Position numbers and translations under genes: made by a program. DNA of 64,000 nt, from assembly GCF_007096885.1 (NCBI RefSeq), contig NZ_VJNO01000007.1:1-64000 (forward strand). The letters are read 5' to 3'. Below are positions 30,739 to 38,857 of this stretch, one piece after another (the first letter of the stretch is position 1; each line of letters begins with the position of its first letter). The stretch is from Streptomyces sp. 130 (lineage in GTDB: Bacteria; Actinomycetota; Actinomycetes; Streptomycetales; Streptomycetaceae). Below the pieces are notes generated by a model. It searched no databases and was not told the origin of the DNA. It was given only the letters and a program-made list of their open reading frames with translations.

Positions 30739-30840
30739 TCATCGCGCACATCGCCCGACTCCGCCCTGTCCGCTCCCGACCGCGCCGCTCCCGACGCGCC
30801 CGCCCTCCTTCGCGAAGGTGGAGAAGGCGTCGATGCCCAT
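30739..30840 (-). CDS. Possible 33-residue ORF coupled to cysN
   Basis: An ATG overlaps the cysN stop by one base and opens 33 codons beginning MGIDAFSTFAKEGGRVGSGA and ending in GRCAR. The first 22 codons are all G/C-ended, like a real gene. No homologue is recognised. It could equally be chance read-through in the 225-bp gap before the binding-protein gene. Confidence 0.25.
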   Translation of the reverse strand: MGIDAFSTFAKEGGRVGSGAVGSGQGGVGRCAR

Positions 30841-32171
30841 CAGAAGTCCCATTCCGCGTCGTCGTCCGCGGCCGGCGGCTCCTCGGCGGTGGCGAACGCG
30901 GTGCCCGCCATGCCCGCCGAGAGGGTGGTGCCGTCCGCCGGGTCGATCAGCAGGAAGGAACCGGTGCGGCGCGAGTCGGCGTACGCGTCGAGCGCCAGCG
31001 GCTCGGCGGTCCGGATCACGACCCGGCCGATGTCGTTGGCGACCAGCTGGCCCGGGGCCGGGTGCTGTGAGAGGTCGTCCAGGGTCAGCCGCGAGGGGAT
31101 GTCCTTGACGATGGCCTTGACCGTGCGCGTGGTGTGCTTGAGCAGCACCCGCCGCCCCACGGTGAGCGCTTCGTCCGCGACGTGGCAGACGGTCGCCTCG
31201 ACGTCCTGGGTGACGGCCGGCGCGTCGTCCACCGGCGCGATGAGGTCACCGCGCGAGACGTCGATGTCGTCCGCCAGGCGCAGGGTCACCGACTGGGGCG
31301 CCCAGGCGATGTCCACGGGCTCCCCGAGCAGGTCGATGCCCTCGATCGTGGAGGTGCGGCCCGAGGGCAGCACGGCCACGGACTCGCCGACCCGGAACGC
31401 CCCGGCGGCGATCTGGCCCGCGTAGCCCCGGTAGTCGGGGTACTCCGCGGTCTGCGGCCGGATCACGTACTGGACCGGGAAGCGGGCGTGGCAGCCGGTC
31501 AGGTCGTGGCTGACCGGGACGGTCTCCAGATGCTCCAGGACCGTCGGACCGCCGTACCAGTCCATGTGCGCGGAGGGCTCCACGACGTTGTCGCCGGCCA
31601 GCGCGGAGATCGGGATCGCGGTGATCTCGGGGACCCCGAGGGAGGCCGCGTACGCGGTGAACTCCTCGGCTATGGCGGCGAACACCGGCTCCGCGTAGCC
31701 CACCAGGTCCATCTTGTTGACGGCCAGGACGACGTGCGGGACGCGCAGCAGGGCGGCGACGGCGGCGTGCCGGCGGGTCTGCTCGACCACCCCGTTGCGG
31801 GCGTCGACCAGGACCACGGCCAGCTCGGCCGTGGAGGCGCCGGTGACCATGTTGCGGGTGTACTGCACATGGCCCGGCGTGTCGGCGAGGATGAACCGGC
31901 GCCGGGGCGTCGCGAAGTAGCGGTAGGCGACATCGATGGTGATGCCCTGCTCGCGCTCGGCGCGCAGCCCGTCGGTCAGCAGCGCCAGGTCGGGAGCCTC
32001 CTGGCCCCGGTTGCGCGAGGCGTGCTCGACGGCCTCCAGCTGGTCGGTGAGGACCGACTTGGAGTCGTGCAGCAGGCGCCCCACGAGGGTGGACTTGCCG
32101 TCGTCCACCGACCCGGCGGTGGCGAAGCGCAGCAGGGTGGTGGCGCTCAACTGCTCAGCTGTGGTGGTCAT
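30840..32171 (-). CDS. cysN: Sulfate adenylyltransferase subunit 1 (GTPase)
   Basis: 443 residues. An EF-Tu-like GTPase domain comes first: P-loop GSVDDGKSTLVGRLL, switch DTPGHVQYTRNM and NKMDL, then two beta-barrel domains. CysN couples GTP hydrolysis to APS formation by CysD. The ATG abuts the cysD stop with no gap. The C-terminal APS kinase domain found in some CysNC fusions is absent; cysC is separate upstream. Confidence 0.95.
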   Translation of the reverse strand: MTTTAEQLSATTLLRFATAGSVDDGKSTLVGRLLHDSKSVLTDQLEAVEHASRNRGQEAPDLALLTDGLRAEREQGITIDVAYRYFATPRRRFILADTPGHVQYTRNMVTGASTAELAVVLVDARNGVVEQTRRHAAVAALLRVPHVVLAVNKMDLVGYAEPVFAAIAEEFTAYAASLGVPEITAIPISALAGDNVVEPSAHMDWYGGPTVLEHLETVPVSHDLTGCHARFPVQYVIRPQTAEYPDYRGYAGQIAAGAFRVGESVAVLPSGRTSTIEGIDLLGEPVDIAWAPQSVTLRLADDIDVSRGDLIAPVDDAPAVTQDVEATVCHVADEALTVGRRVLLKHTTRTVKAIVKDIPSRLTLDDLSQHPAPGQLVANDIGRVVIRTAEPLALDAYADSRRTGSFLLIDPADGTTLSAGMAGTAFATAEEPPAADDDAEWDF

Positions 32172-33107
32172 TTAGAAGTACCCCTCGCGCTTGCGGTCTT
32201 CCATCGCGGCCTCGGACATCTTGTCGTCGGCGCGGGTGGCGCCCCGTTCGGTGAGCCGGGAGGCGGCGATCTCGGTGATCACGGCGTCCAGCGTGGTCGC
32301 GTCGGAGTCGACGGCGCCGGTGCAGGACATGTCGCCGACCGTGCGGTAGCGCACCTGACGGGTCTCGGTCCTCTCGTGCTCCTTGGGCCCGCCCCAGTCG
32401 CCCGCGGTCAGCCACATGCCGGAGCGGTTGAAGACCTCGCGCTCGTGGGCGAAGTAGATGGACGGGAGCTCGATGCCCTCGCGCTGGATGTACTGCCAGA
32501 CGTCCAGCTCGGTCCAGTTGGAGATCGGGAAGACCCGGACGTGCTCACCGGGCGCGTGCCGGCCGTTGTAGAGCTGCCACAGCTCGGGGCGCTGGCGGCG
32601 CGGGTCCCACTGGGAGAACTCGTCGCGCAGCGAGAAGACCCGCTCCTTGGCGCGCGCCTTCTCCTCGTCGCGCCGCCCGCCGCCGAACACCGCGTCGAAG
32701 CGGTGCTGCTGGATCGCCTCGGTCAGCGGCACGGTCTGGAGCGGGTTGCGGGTGCCGTCGGGGCGCTCGCGGAGCTTGCCGGCGTCGATGTACTCCTGCA
32801 CGGAGGCGACGTGCAGCCGCAGCCCGTGCTCGGCGACCACGCGGTCGCGGTACGCCAGCACCTCGGGGAAGTTGTGCCCGGTGTCCACGTGCAGCAGGGC
32901 GAACGGCACCGGCGCGGGCGCGAACGCCTTCAGCGCCAGGTGCAGCATCAGGATCGAGTCCTTGCCGCCCGAGAACAGGATGACCGGCCGCTCGAACTCG
33001 CCCGCCACCTCGCGGAAGATGTGCACCGCCTCGGACTCCAGCGAGTCCAGGTGGCTCAGCGCGTACGGATGGTCGGTGCCCTCTTGCACAGTCGCGACGG
33101 TCGTCAC
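32172..33107 (-). CDS. cysD: Sulfate adenylyltransferase subunit 2
   Basis: 311 residues of the PP-loop ATP pyrophosphatase family, making APS from sulfate and ATP with CysN. The PP-motif is ILFSGGKDSILM at about residue 40, followed by LHVDTGHNFPEVL. VFGGGRRDEEKARAKERVFS and the C-terminal DRKREGYF are typical of CysD. The GTG at 33107 overlaps the cysC stop (GTGA) and has GAGAGGGG upstream. Confidence 0.95.
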   Translation of the reverse strand: MTTVATVQEGTDHPYALSHLDSLESEAVHIFREVAGEFERPVILFSGGKDSILMLHLALKAFAPAPVPFALLHVDTGHNFPEVLAYRDRVVAEHGLRLHVASVQEYIDAGKLRERPDGTRNPLQTVPLTEAIQQHRFDAVFGGGRRDEEKARAKERVFSLRDEFSQWDPRRQRPELWQLYNGRHAPGEHVRVFPISNWTELDVWQYIQREGIELPSIYFAHEREVFNRSGMWLTAGDWGGPKEHERTETRQVRYRTVGDMSCTGAVDSDATTLDAVITEIAASRLTERGATRADDKMSEAAMEDRKREGYF

Positions 33108-33649
33108 GCCGCACCCCTCTCGCTCAGCAGCGCGTACAGCTCCGCCGCGGACTCCTGCACGGTCTGGCGGTGCGACTCGATCCGCAGATCGGGTGACTCG
33201 GGAGCCTCGTAGGGGTCGTCCACCCCGGTGAGCCCGCTGATCTCGCCCGCCGCCTGCTTGGCGTAAAGCCCCTTCACATCGCGCTCGGAGCACACCTCGA
33301 CCGGAGTGGCGACGTGCACCTCCAGATAGGCGGTGCCCTCGGCCTGGTGCCGTTTGCGGACGGCGTCCCTGCTGTCCGCGTAAGGGGCGATGACCGGGAC
33401 CAGCACCTTGACGCCGTTGGCCGCCAGCAGCTCGGCGACGAAGCCGATCCGCTGCACGTTGGTGTGCCGGTCCTCGCGCGAGAAGCCGAGGCCCGCCGAG
33501 AGGAACTCGCGGATCTCGTCGCCGTCGAGCACCTCCACGCGGTGGCCCTCGGCGCGCAGCCGCCCGGCGAGCTCATAGGCGATGGTGGTCTTGCCGGCGC
33601 TCGGCAGACCGGTCAGCCAGACGGTGGCCCCCGTCTCCGTCACGCTCAT
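33104..33649 (-). CDS. cysC: Adenylyl-sulfate kinase
   Basis: 181 residues that phosphorylate APS to PAPS. The P-loop is WLTGLPSAGKTTIA, followed by EVLDGDEIREFLSAGLGFSREDR, the APS-binding block. ATG 33649 has AGGAG 6 bp upstream and is preferred over an in-frame ATG 24 bp earlier. It lies between cysH and cysD. The neighbouring CysH carries iron-sulfur cysteines typical of APS reductases, so the PAPS made here may serve sulfotransferases as well as reduction. Confidence 0.93.
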   Translation of the reverse strand: MSVTETGATVWLTGLPSAGKTTIAYELAGRLRAEGHRVEVLDGDEIREFLSAGLGFSREDRHTNVQRIGFVAELLAANGVKVLVPVIAPYADSRDAVRKRHQAEGTAYLEVHVATPVEVCSERDVKGLYAKQAAGEISGLTGVDDPYEAPESPDLRIESHRQTVQESAAELYALLSERGAA

Positions 33650-33672
33650 CGAAGTCTCCTGATCAGTCGTCA

Positions 33673-34389
33673 TCAGCCGTGCAGCCCGCACTCGGTCTTG
33701 CCGCGCCCGGCCCAGCGGCCGGCCCGGGCGTCCTCGCCCTCCAGCACCCGGCGGGTGCAGGGCGCGCAGCCCACGGAGGCGTAACCGTCCATCAGCAGCG
33801 GGTTGGTGAGCACCCCGTGCTCGGCGACGTAGGCGTCCACGTCGTCCTGGGTCCAGCGGGCGATCGGCGAGACCTTCACCTTCCGGCGCTTCTCGTCCCA
33901 GCCGACCACCGGGGTGTTCGCCCGGGTCGGGGACTCGTCGCGGCGCAGCCCCGTCGCCCAGGCGGCGTACGCGGTCAGTCCCTCTTCCAGGGGCTTGACC
34001 TTGCGCAGCCCGCAGCAGAGGTCGGGGTCGCGGTCGTGCAGCTTCGGCCCGTACTCGGCGTCCTGCTCGGCCACCGTCTGACGCGGTGTCAGCGTGATCA
34101 CGTTCACGTCCATCACGGCGTCCACCGCGTCCCGCGTCCCGATGGTCTCCTCGAAGTGGTAGCCGGTGTCGAGGAACACCACGTCGACGCCCGGCATCAC
34201 CCGGGAGGCGAGGTGGGCGACGACCGCGTCCTCCATCGAGGAGGTGACGCAGAACCGGGGGCCGAAGGTGTCCGCGGCCCACCTGAGGATGTCGAGCGCG
34301 TCGGCGTCCTCCAGCTCGCGTCCGGCCCGCTCGGCGAGCTCCCGCAGCTCCTCGTCGGTGAGCGAGTCAATCTTCTGAGTGACCGTCAT
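33673..34389 (-). CDS. cysH: Phosphoadenylyl-/adenylyl-sulfate reductase
   Basis: 238 residues of the PP-loop reductase family (CVTSSMEDAVVAHLASRV; FLDTGYHFEETIGTRD). Two cysteine pairs, CCGLRKVKPLEEGL and SVGCAPCTRRV, match the 4Fe-4S site of APS-type reductases. The C-terminal TECGLHG holds the redox-active Cys. It yields sulfite for the downstream sulfite reductase. The ATG overlaps the small zinc-ribbon gene stop (ATGA), so it is coupled. Confidence 0.93.
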   Translation of the reverse strand: MTVTQKIDSLTDEELRELAERAGRELEDADALDILRWAADTFGPRFCVTSSMEDAVVAHLASRVMPGVDVVFLDTGYHFEETIGTRDAVDAVMDVNVITLTPRQTVAEQDAEYGPKLHDRDPDLCCGLRKVKPLEEGLTAYAAWATGLRRDESPTRANTPVVGWDEKRRKVKVSPIARWTQDDVDAYVAEHGVLTNPLLMDGYASVGCAPCTRRVLEGEDARAGRWAGRGKTECGLHG

Positions 34390-34565
34390 ATCCCGTCCCC
34401 TCCAACATCGTTGGGCGCCAGTCCCCGGCTCAGCAGGCCCAGGAACTTCAGCTGGAACGCGCGATTGCAGGCGGCGCATTCCCACGCCCCGTGCCCGGCC
34501 TCGTGCGGGCGCAGGTCCTCGTCGCCGCAGTACGGGCAGTGGAACGGCGCGGCACGCTCGCTCAT
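34386..34565 (-). CDS. Small zinc-ribbon-like protein of the sulfur operon
   Basis: 59 residues with two CxxC pairs, FHCPYCGDEDL and WECAACNRAF, plus two His between them, giving a rubredoxin/zinc-ribbon knuckle. It overlaps both the sulfite reductase (ATGA at 34562-34565) and cysH (ATGA at 34386-34389), so all three are translated together. I know such a small ORF in the same place in other streptomycete sulfur clusters. Function is unproven; a metal-binding or electron-transfer partner of the reductases is plausible. Confidence 0.85.
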   Translation of the reverse strand: MSERAAPFHCPYCGDEDLRPHEAGHGAWECAACNRAFQLKFLGLLSRGLAPNDVGGDGI

Positions 34566-36259
34566 GACAGCGACTCCGCACTGGCGCGGGCCGCCCAGGT
34601 GGCGAAGCGCTCGTCGGCCTCGCGCTCCTGAAGGTAACGGCCGATGACCCGCTCGACGTAGTCCGGCAGCTCCTGCGAGGTGACCTTCAGCCCGCGCACC
34701 TTGCGGCCGAAGCCGGCGTCCAGGCCGAGCGCGCCGCCCAAGTGGACCTGGTAGCCCTCCACCTGGTCGCCGTTCCCGTCCAGGACGAGCTGGCCCTTGA
34801 GGCCGATGTCCGCGGTCTGGATGCGGGCGCAGGCGTTGGGGCAGCCGTTGATGTTGATGGTCAGGGGCTCGTCGAAGTCGGGGAGCCTGCGCTCCAGTTC
34901 CTCGATGAGGGAGGCGCCGCGCGCCTTCGTCTCCACGATCGCGAGCTTGCAGTACTCGATGCCGGTGCAGGCCATCGTGCCGCGCCGGAAGGTGGACGGC
35001 TTCACCTGGAAGCCGAGCGATTCCAGACCGGCGGACAGCGAGTCGACCCGGTCCCGCTCGACGTCGAGGATGATCATCTTCTGCTCGACGGTGGTCCGGA
35101 CCCGGCCGGAGCCGTGCTCCTCGGCCAGCTCGGCGATCTTGGCGAGGGTCGAGCCGTCGACCCGGCCGACCCGGGGGGCGAAGCCGACGTAGAAACGGCC
35201 GTCCTGCTGCGGGTGGACGCCGATGTGGTCGCGCCACCGGCTGCTCGGTTCCGCCGGGGCGGGGCCGTCGAGCAGCGGGCGCTTCAGGTACTCGTCCTCC
35301 AGGATCTGGCGGAACTTGGCGACACCCCAGTCGGCGACCAGGAACTTCAGCCGGGCCCGGTTGCGCAGCCGACGGTAGCCGTAGTCCCGGAAGATGCCCA
35401 CCACGCCGGCCCAGACGTCCGCGACCTCGTCCAGCGGCACCCAGGCGCCGAGGCGTTCGGCGAGCCGGGGGTTGGTGGACAGCCCGCCGCCGACCCAGAG
35501 GTCGAAGCCCGGTCCGTGCTCGGGGTGCTCGACGCCCACGAAGGCGATGTCGTTGATCTCGTGGACGACGTCCTGGACCGGCGAGCCGGAGATCGCGGTC
35601 TTGAACTTGCGGGGCAGGTTGGAGAATTCGGGGCTGCCGATGTACCGGGCGTGGATCTCCTCCAGGGCCGGTGTGCCGTCGATGATCTCGTCGGCGGCGA
35701 TGCCCGCCACCGGGGAGCCGATCATCGTACGGGGGCAGTCGCCGCACGCCTCGGTGGTGGAGAGCCCCACGGCCTCCAGCTTCTGCCAGATCGCCGGGAC
35801 GTCCTCGATGCGGATCCAGTGCATCTGGACGTTCTGCCGGTCGGTGATGTCCGCGCTGCCCCGCGCGTACTCCTGCGAGATCTCACCGATGACGCGCAGC
35901 TGCTGGGTGGTCAGCTTCCCGCCGTCGATGCGGACCCGCATCATGAAGTACTTGTCCTCCAGCTCCTCCGGCTCCAGCACCGCGGTCTTGCCGCCGTCGA
36001 TGCCGGCCTTGCGCTGGGTGTAGAGCCCCCACCAACGCATGCGCCCCCGCAGGTCGTTGGGGTCGATCGAGTCGAATCCGCGCTTGGAGTAGATCGTCTC
36101 AATGCGTGTCCGCACGTTGAGACTGTCGTCGTCCTTCTTGAACTGCTCATTGCCGTTGAGCGGGGTGTAGTGCCCCAGGGCCCACTGGCCTTCGCCGCGG
36201 TGGCGGCCCACCTTGCGGCGGGGCGCGGCGGGCGCAGGCTTTTCCGGGGTTGCGGCCAT
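34562..36259 (-). CDS. Ferredoxin-dependent sulfite reductase
   Basis: 565 residues of the nitrite/sulfite reductase family, reducing sulfite to sulfide with siroheme and a 4Fe-4S cluster. The two cluster motifs are MACTGIEYCKL (CX5C) and NGCPNACAR (CX3C). Duplicated ferredoxin-like halves are visible (MMRVRIDGGKLTTQQLRVIG; RFYVGFAPRVGRVDGSTLAK). ATG 36259 follows GAAGGAC. It heads the sulfate operon (59-aa ORF, cysH, cysC, cysD, cysN, importer, chelatase), and a cysteine-containing leader peptide lies upstream. Confidence 0.93.
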   Translation of the reverse strand: MAATPEKPAPAAPRRKVGRHRGEGQWALGHYTPLNGNEQFKKDDDSLNVRTRIETIYSKRGFDSIDPNDLRGRMRWWGLYTQRKAGIDGGKTAVLEPEELEDKYFMMRVRIDGGKLTTQQLRVIGEISQEYARGSADITDRQNVQMHWIRIEDVPAIWQKLEAVGLSTTEACGDCPRTMIGSPVAGIAADEIIDGTPALEEIHARYIGSPEFSNLPRKFKTAISGSPVQDVVHEINDIAFVGVEHPEHGPGFDLWVGGGLSTNPRLAERLGAWVPLDEVADVWAGVVGIFRDYGYRRLRNRARLKFLVADWGVAKFRQILEDEYLKRPLLDGPAPAEPSSRWRDHIGVHPQQDGRFYVGFAPRVGRVDGSTLAKIAELAEEHGSGRVRTTVEQKMIILDVERDRVDSLSAGLESLGFQVKPSTFRRGTMACTGIEYCKLAIVETKARGASLIEELERRLPDFDEPLTININGCPNACARIQTADIGLKGQLVLDGNGDQVEGYQVHLGGALGLDAGFGRKVRGLKVTSQELPDYVERVIGRYLQEREADERFATWAARASAESLS

Positions 36260-36373
36260 GACAGTACGTCCTTCGGGACTGCGGGAGGGCGGCTCTGAAC
36301 TGCACACTCGCGTGAAGCGCGGCGGTGCGCAGGGCTGGACTGAAGAAAGAAGATCTCGGCGGTGCTGGGACTC

Positions 36374-36457
36374 TCAGCTCGCCGGACAGATGGCGCTGGA
36401 CATGCGGCCGAGGTCGACGTGGCGTCGACTCACCAAGGCAATTCCAGTTCCGGACAT
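36374..36457 (-). CDS. Leader peptide upstream of the sulfur-assimilation operon
   Basis: 27 codons beginning MSGTGIALVSRRHVDLGRMS and ending SAICPAS, with the stop 114 bp before the sulfite reductase ATG. I recognise the RRHVDLGRMSSAICP core as the conserved streptomycete putative leader peptide found at this position in other genomes. The single late Cys suits ribosome-pausing control by cysteine supply, as reported for polycysteine leader peptides in mycobacteria. No strong Shine-Dalgarno precedes it. The mechanism is inferred. Confidence 0.8.
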   Translation of the reverse strand: MSGTGIALVSRRHVDLGRMSSAICPAS

Positions 36458-36656
36458 GACGGAAGCGTGTCACGGGGATCTCGCGGCAGTCCACCACTAT
36501 CCATGATGTGGACGGCGCAGTCCCGTCTGATGAGACAATGTGGCGCCCGTCACGTGTGTGGCGGGCGCCGGGGCGAAGCGTAAAACCGGACAAGCAAGGG
36601 GATTTGCCGCAGAACGCGGAACGCGGAGTCGGGAGCGGGTGTGCGCGGGAGGCGGC

Positions 36657-37253
36657 TCAGCGGCCGGAGCCCGGCCACGGGCCGGGCGCCGGCACCGGCT
36701 CCTCCAGCTCCGTCCGCGTGTCGAACAGCCGGAAGCCCCGCTTCAGGTAGTTGTCCATCGCGTGCGGACCGTCCTTGGAGCAGGTGTGCAGCCAGACCCG
36801 CTTCGTCGCCGGCCGCGTCGGCCACCGCTCGGCGAGGTCCCAGGCGCGTGCGGTGCCGTACGACAGCAGGTGACCGCCGATCCGGCGCCCCCGGAAGGCC
36901 GGGATCAGCCCGAAGTACATGATCTCGACCACGCCGTCGTCCTGCGGGTCCAGCTCGATGTAGCCCGCCGGCGTGCCGTTCGCGTACGCCACCCAGGTCT
37001 CCGCGCCCGGCCGCTCCAGGAACGTTCGCCACTGCTCGTACGTCATGCCGAGGCGGTCCGTCCACCGGACGTCCCCGCCCACCGCCGTGTAGAGGAAGCG
37101 GCTGAACTCGGGCAGCGGCACCTCGGACCGCACGATCCGGACCTCCGCGTCCGGCACGGCGGACGGCCGCAGATCGTCGGGGGAGGTCTGCTCCAGGGAC
37201 CAGATGGTCACCTCTTCGGAGGCCGGTGGCGCGGGACGTACGGGGTCGCTCAT
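36657..37253 (-). CDS. GNAT-family N-acetyltransferase
   Basis: 198 residues. The acetyl-CoA loop is IMYFGLIPAFRGRRIGGHLLS at about residue 115, followed by KRVWLHTCSKDGPHAMDNYLKRGF, which is the usual late GNAT block. ATG 37253 is chosen because the Pro/Arg-rich upstream codons lack family similarity. It is a single-gene unit; no substrate clue. Confidence 0.85.
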   Translation of the reverse strand: MSDPVRPAPPASEEVTIWSLEQTSPDDLRPSAVPDAEVRIVRSEVPLPEFSRFLYTAVGGDVRWTDRLGMTYEQWRTFLERPGAETWVAYANGTPAGYIELDPQDDGVVEIMYFGLIPAFRGRRIGGHLLSYGTARAWDLAERWPTRPATKRVWLHTCSKDGPHAMDNYLKRGFRLFDTRTELEEPVPAPGPWPGSGR

Positions 37254-37302
37254 GGCAGCCAGACAACCATGCCCCGCGCCTCTCGCCCCACCCGGCCCCC
37301 GG

Positions 37303-38607
37303 TCACCGCGCTCCCGGCTCCTTGCCCGCACGCGCCTCCCGGGCCGCCGCCACCACCGGGGCCTGCGAGCGCGGCAGCAGATCGGCCGGGTGCTCGGGGT
37401 GGACCACCTCCACCTCCACGCCCTCGCCGAACCGGTACGGGCGGTGCGCCAGCACCTCGGCCAGATGGCGCCGCAGCCTCGATATCTCCGCCCGGACCGT
37501 CACCGTCCTGGTGGCGTCGCCGAACAGGTCCTGCGCCAGCTCGGAGGCCGTACGCCCCTCACGGTGCAGCGCCAGCGCGTACAGCAGCTCGGCGTGGCGC
37601 GGCGAGAGTCGCTGGGTCCAGGTCCCCACCGGGCCCACCACGTTCACCGCGAGCGCGCGCGGCCGGCTCAGATCGAGGACCACCCGGCGCGGCGGGCTGT
37701 CCATCGCCCCGTCCGCGACCTGGACCAGCCAGCCGCCCGGCAGCGGCTCCACCCGGCACATCCCCAGCGAAGGCAGCCACACCCGGCCCGGCCCCAGCGA
37801 CTTCGGCAGCGGCAGCCGGTCCACCGGCGGCATCCCCGTCACCGCCGCCGTCCAGCCGTGGCCGTCCACCGCCAGCGCCCGGCCGCCGAGCCGGCTCAGG
37901 ACCGGGGCGGCCACCGCCCGCAGCCGGTCCACCGCCTCCAGATGGCGCACCCGGATCTCGCTCTCCGCCAGCCGGGCGACCGACCGCACCAGGGCCAGCG
38001 TCGTCGGGTGGAACGTGGACGCGGGCCCGCTGATGTCCACGATCCCCATCAGCCGGCCGTCCCGTGGGTCGCGCACCGGGGCCGCCGCGCACGTCCAGCC
38101 GTGCAGACTGCGCACGAAGTGCTCCGCCGAGTGCACCTGCACCGGGGCGCGGGCCGCGAGCGCCGTACCGATCGCGTTGGTGCCGGTGATCTCCTCGGAC
38201 CACGCCGCGCCCTCCGCGAGACAGATGTCGTCGGCCCGGCGCAGCACGGCCGTGTTGCCCTCGCGCCACAGCACCCGGCCCTCCACATCGGTGACGACCA
38301 TGATCTGCTGCGAGGCGTCCGCGATGCTCGTCAGACCGTCGCTGAGCAGCGGCATCACCTCGCCCAGCGCCGAGCTGCGGCGCCGGTGCTCGATCTCGTC
38401 CGCATCCAGCAGCCTGCTGTGCGTCGGCCGCTCCGGATCGAGGCCGCTGCGCAGCACCCGGTCCCAGGAGGCGCCGATCTCGGCCCGGGGCACGGCGGGC
38501 AGGCGGCCGCCCGCCATCCGCGCCTCACGGGACCGGTGCACCAGGCGCCTGTCCTGCGCGCTCTCCCGAGCGGCCGGCCGCATCGCCTCGGCCGAAGTCG
38601 TCTCCAC
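37303..38607 (-). CDS. GAF-domain transcriptional regulator with C-terminal winged helix
   Basis: 434 residues. The N-terminal region resembles AcoR-type regulators (ASWDRVLRSGLDPERP; QIMVVTDVEGRVLWREG), followed by a GAF sensor (EGAAWSEEITGTNAIGTALA; GWTCAAAPVRDP). Instead of the sigma-54 AAA domain of AcoR, the C-terminus has a winged-helix, SARP-like DNA-binding module (LSPRHAELLYALALHREGRTA; TVTVRAEISRLRRHL). It may control the acyl-CoA dehydrogenase gene behind it or itself. Three TGCAAC-type repeats lie upstream. Confidence 0.8.
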   Translation of the reverse strand: METTSAEAMRPAARESAQDRRLVHRSREARMAGGRLPAVPRAEIGASWDRVLRSGLDPERPTHSRLLDADEIEHRRRSSALGEVMPLLSDGLTSIADASQQIMVVTDVEGRVLWREGNTAVLRRADDICLAEGAAWSEEITGTNAIGTALAARAPVQVHSAEHFVRSLHGWTCAAAPVRDPRDGRLMGIVDISGPASTFHPTTLALVRSVARLAESEIRVRHLEAVDRLRAVAAPVLSRLGGRALAVDGHGWTAAVTGMPPVDRLPLPKSLGPGRVWLPSLGMCRVEPLPGGWLVQVADGAMDSPPRRVVLDLSRPRALAVNVVGPVGTWTQRLSPRHAELLYALALHREGRTASELAQDLFGDATRTVTVRAEISRLRRHLAEVLAHRPYRFGEGVEVEVVHPEHPADLLPRSQAPVVAAAREARAGKEPGAR

Positions 38608-38684
38608 GCCGGTTCCCCCTCACCCCAGTGCCGGCCCGGTGAACGGGCCGCGCCCCCATCCTGCCGCCGCCCGGGCCGCGGTAC

Positions 38685-38722
38685 CGCAACTCCACACAAT
38701 GGTTGCAACCCTCTGCAACTCT
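38685..38722. promoter_or_regulatory. TGCAAC direct repeats upstream of the GAF regulator
   Basis: TGCAACCCT (38704-38712) and TGCAACTCT (38714-38722) repeat with a 10-bp period, and CGCAACTCC (38685-38693) lies 19 bp before. The first also forms the palindrome GGTTGCAACC (38701-38710). One-turn spacing is typical of sites bound side by side by an activator. They lie about 80-115 bp upstream of the minus-strand regulator start. The remaining gap 38608-38857 shows nothing else. Confidence 0.45.
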
Positions 38723-38857
38723 GGCGGGGGTCCCCGGACCGTACAAGAGTGGCGGAACACCGCACCGCGGGGCCCCGGCCCCCACGTGTGGTGTGTACAG
38801 CATGGGGGGTGGTGCCGTGTCGGCGCAGCACCACCCCCCGTCGCTGCATCCGGCCGG

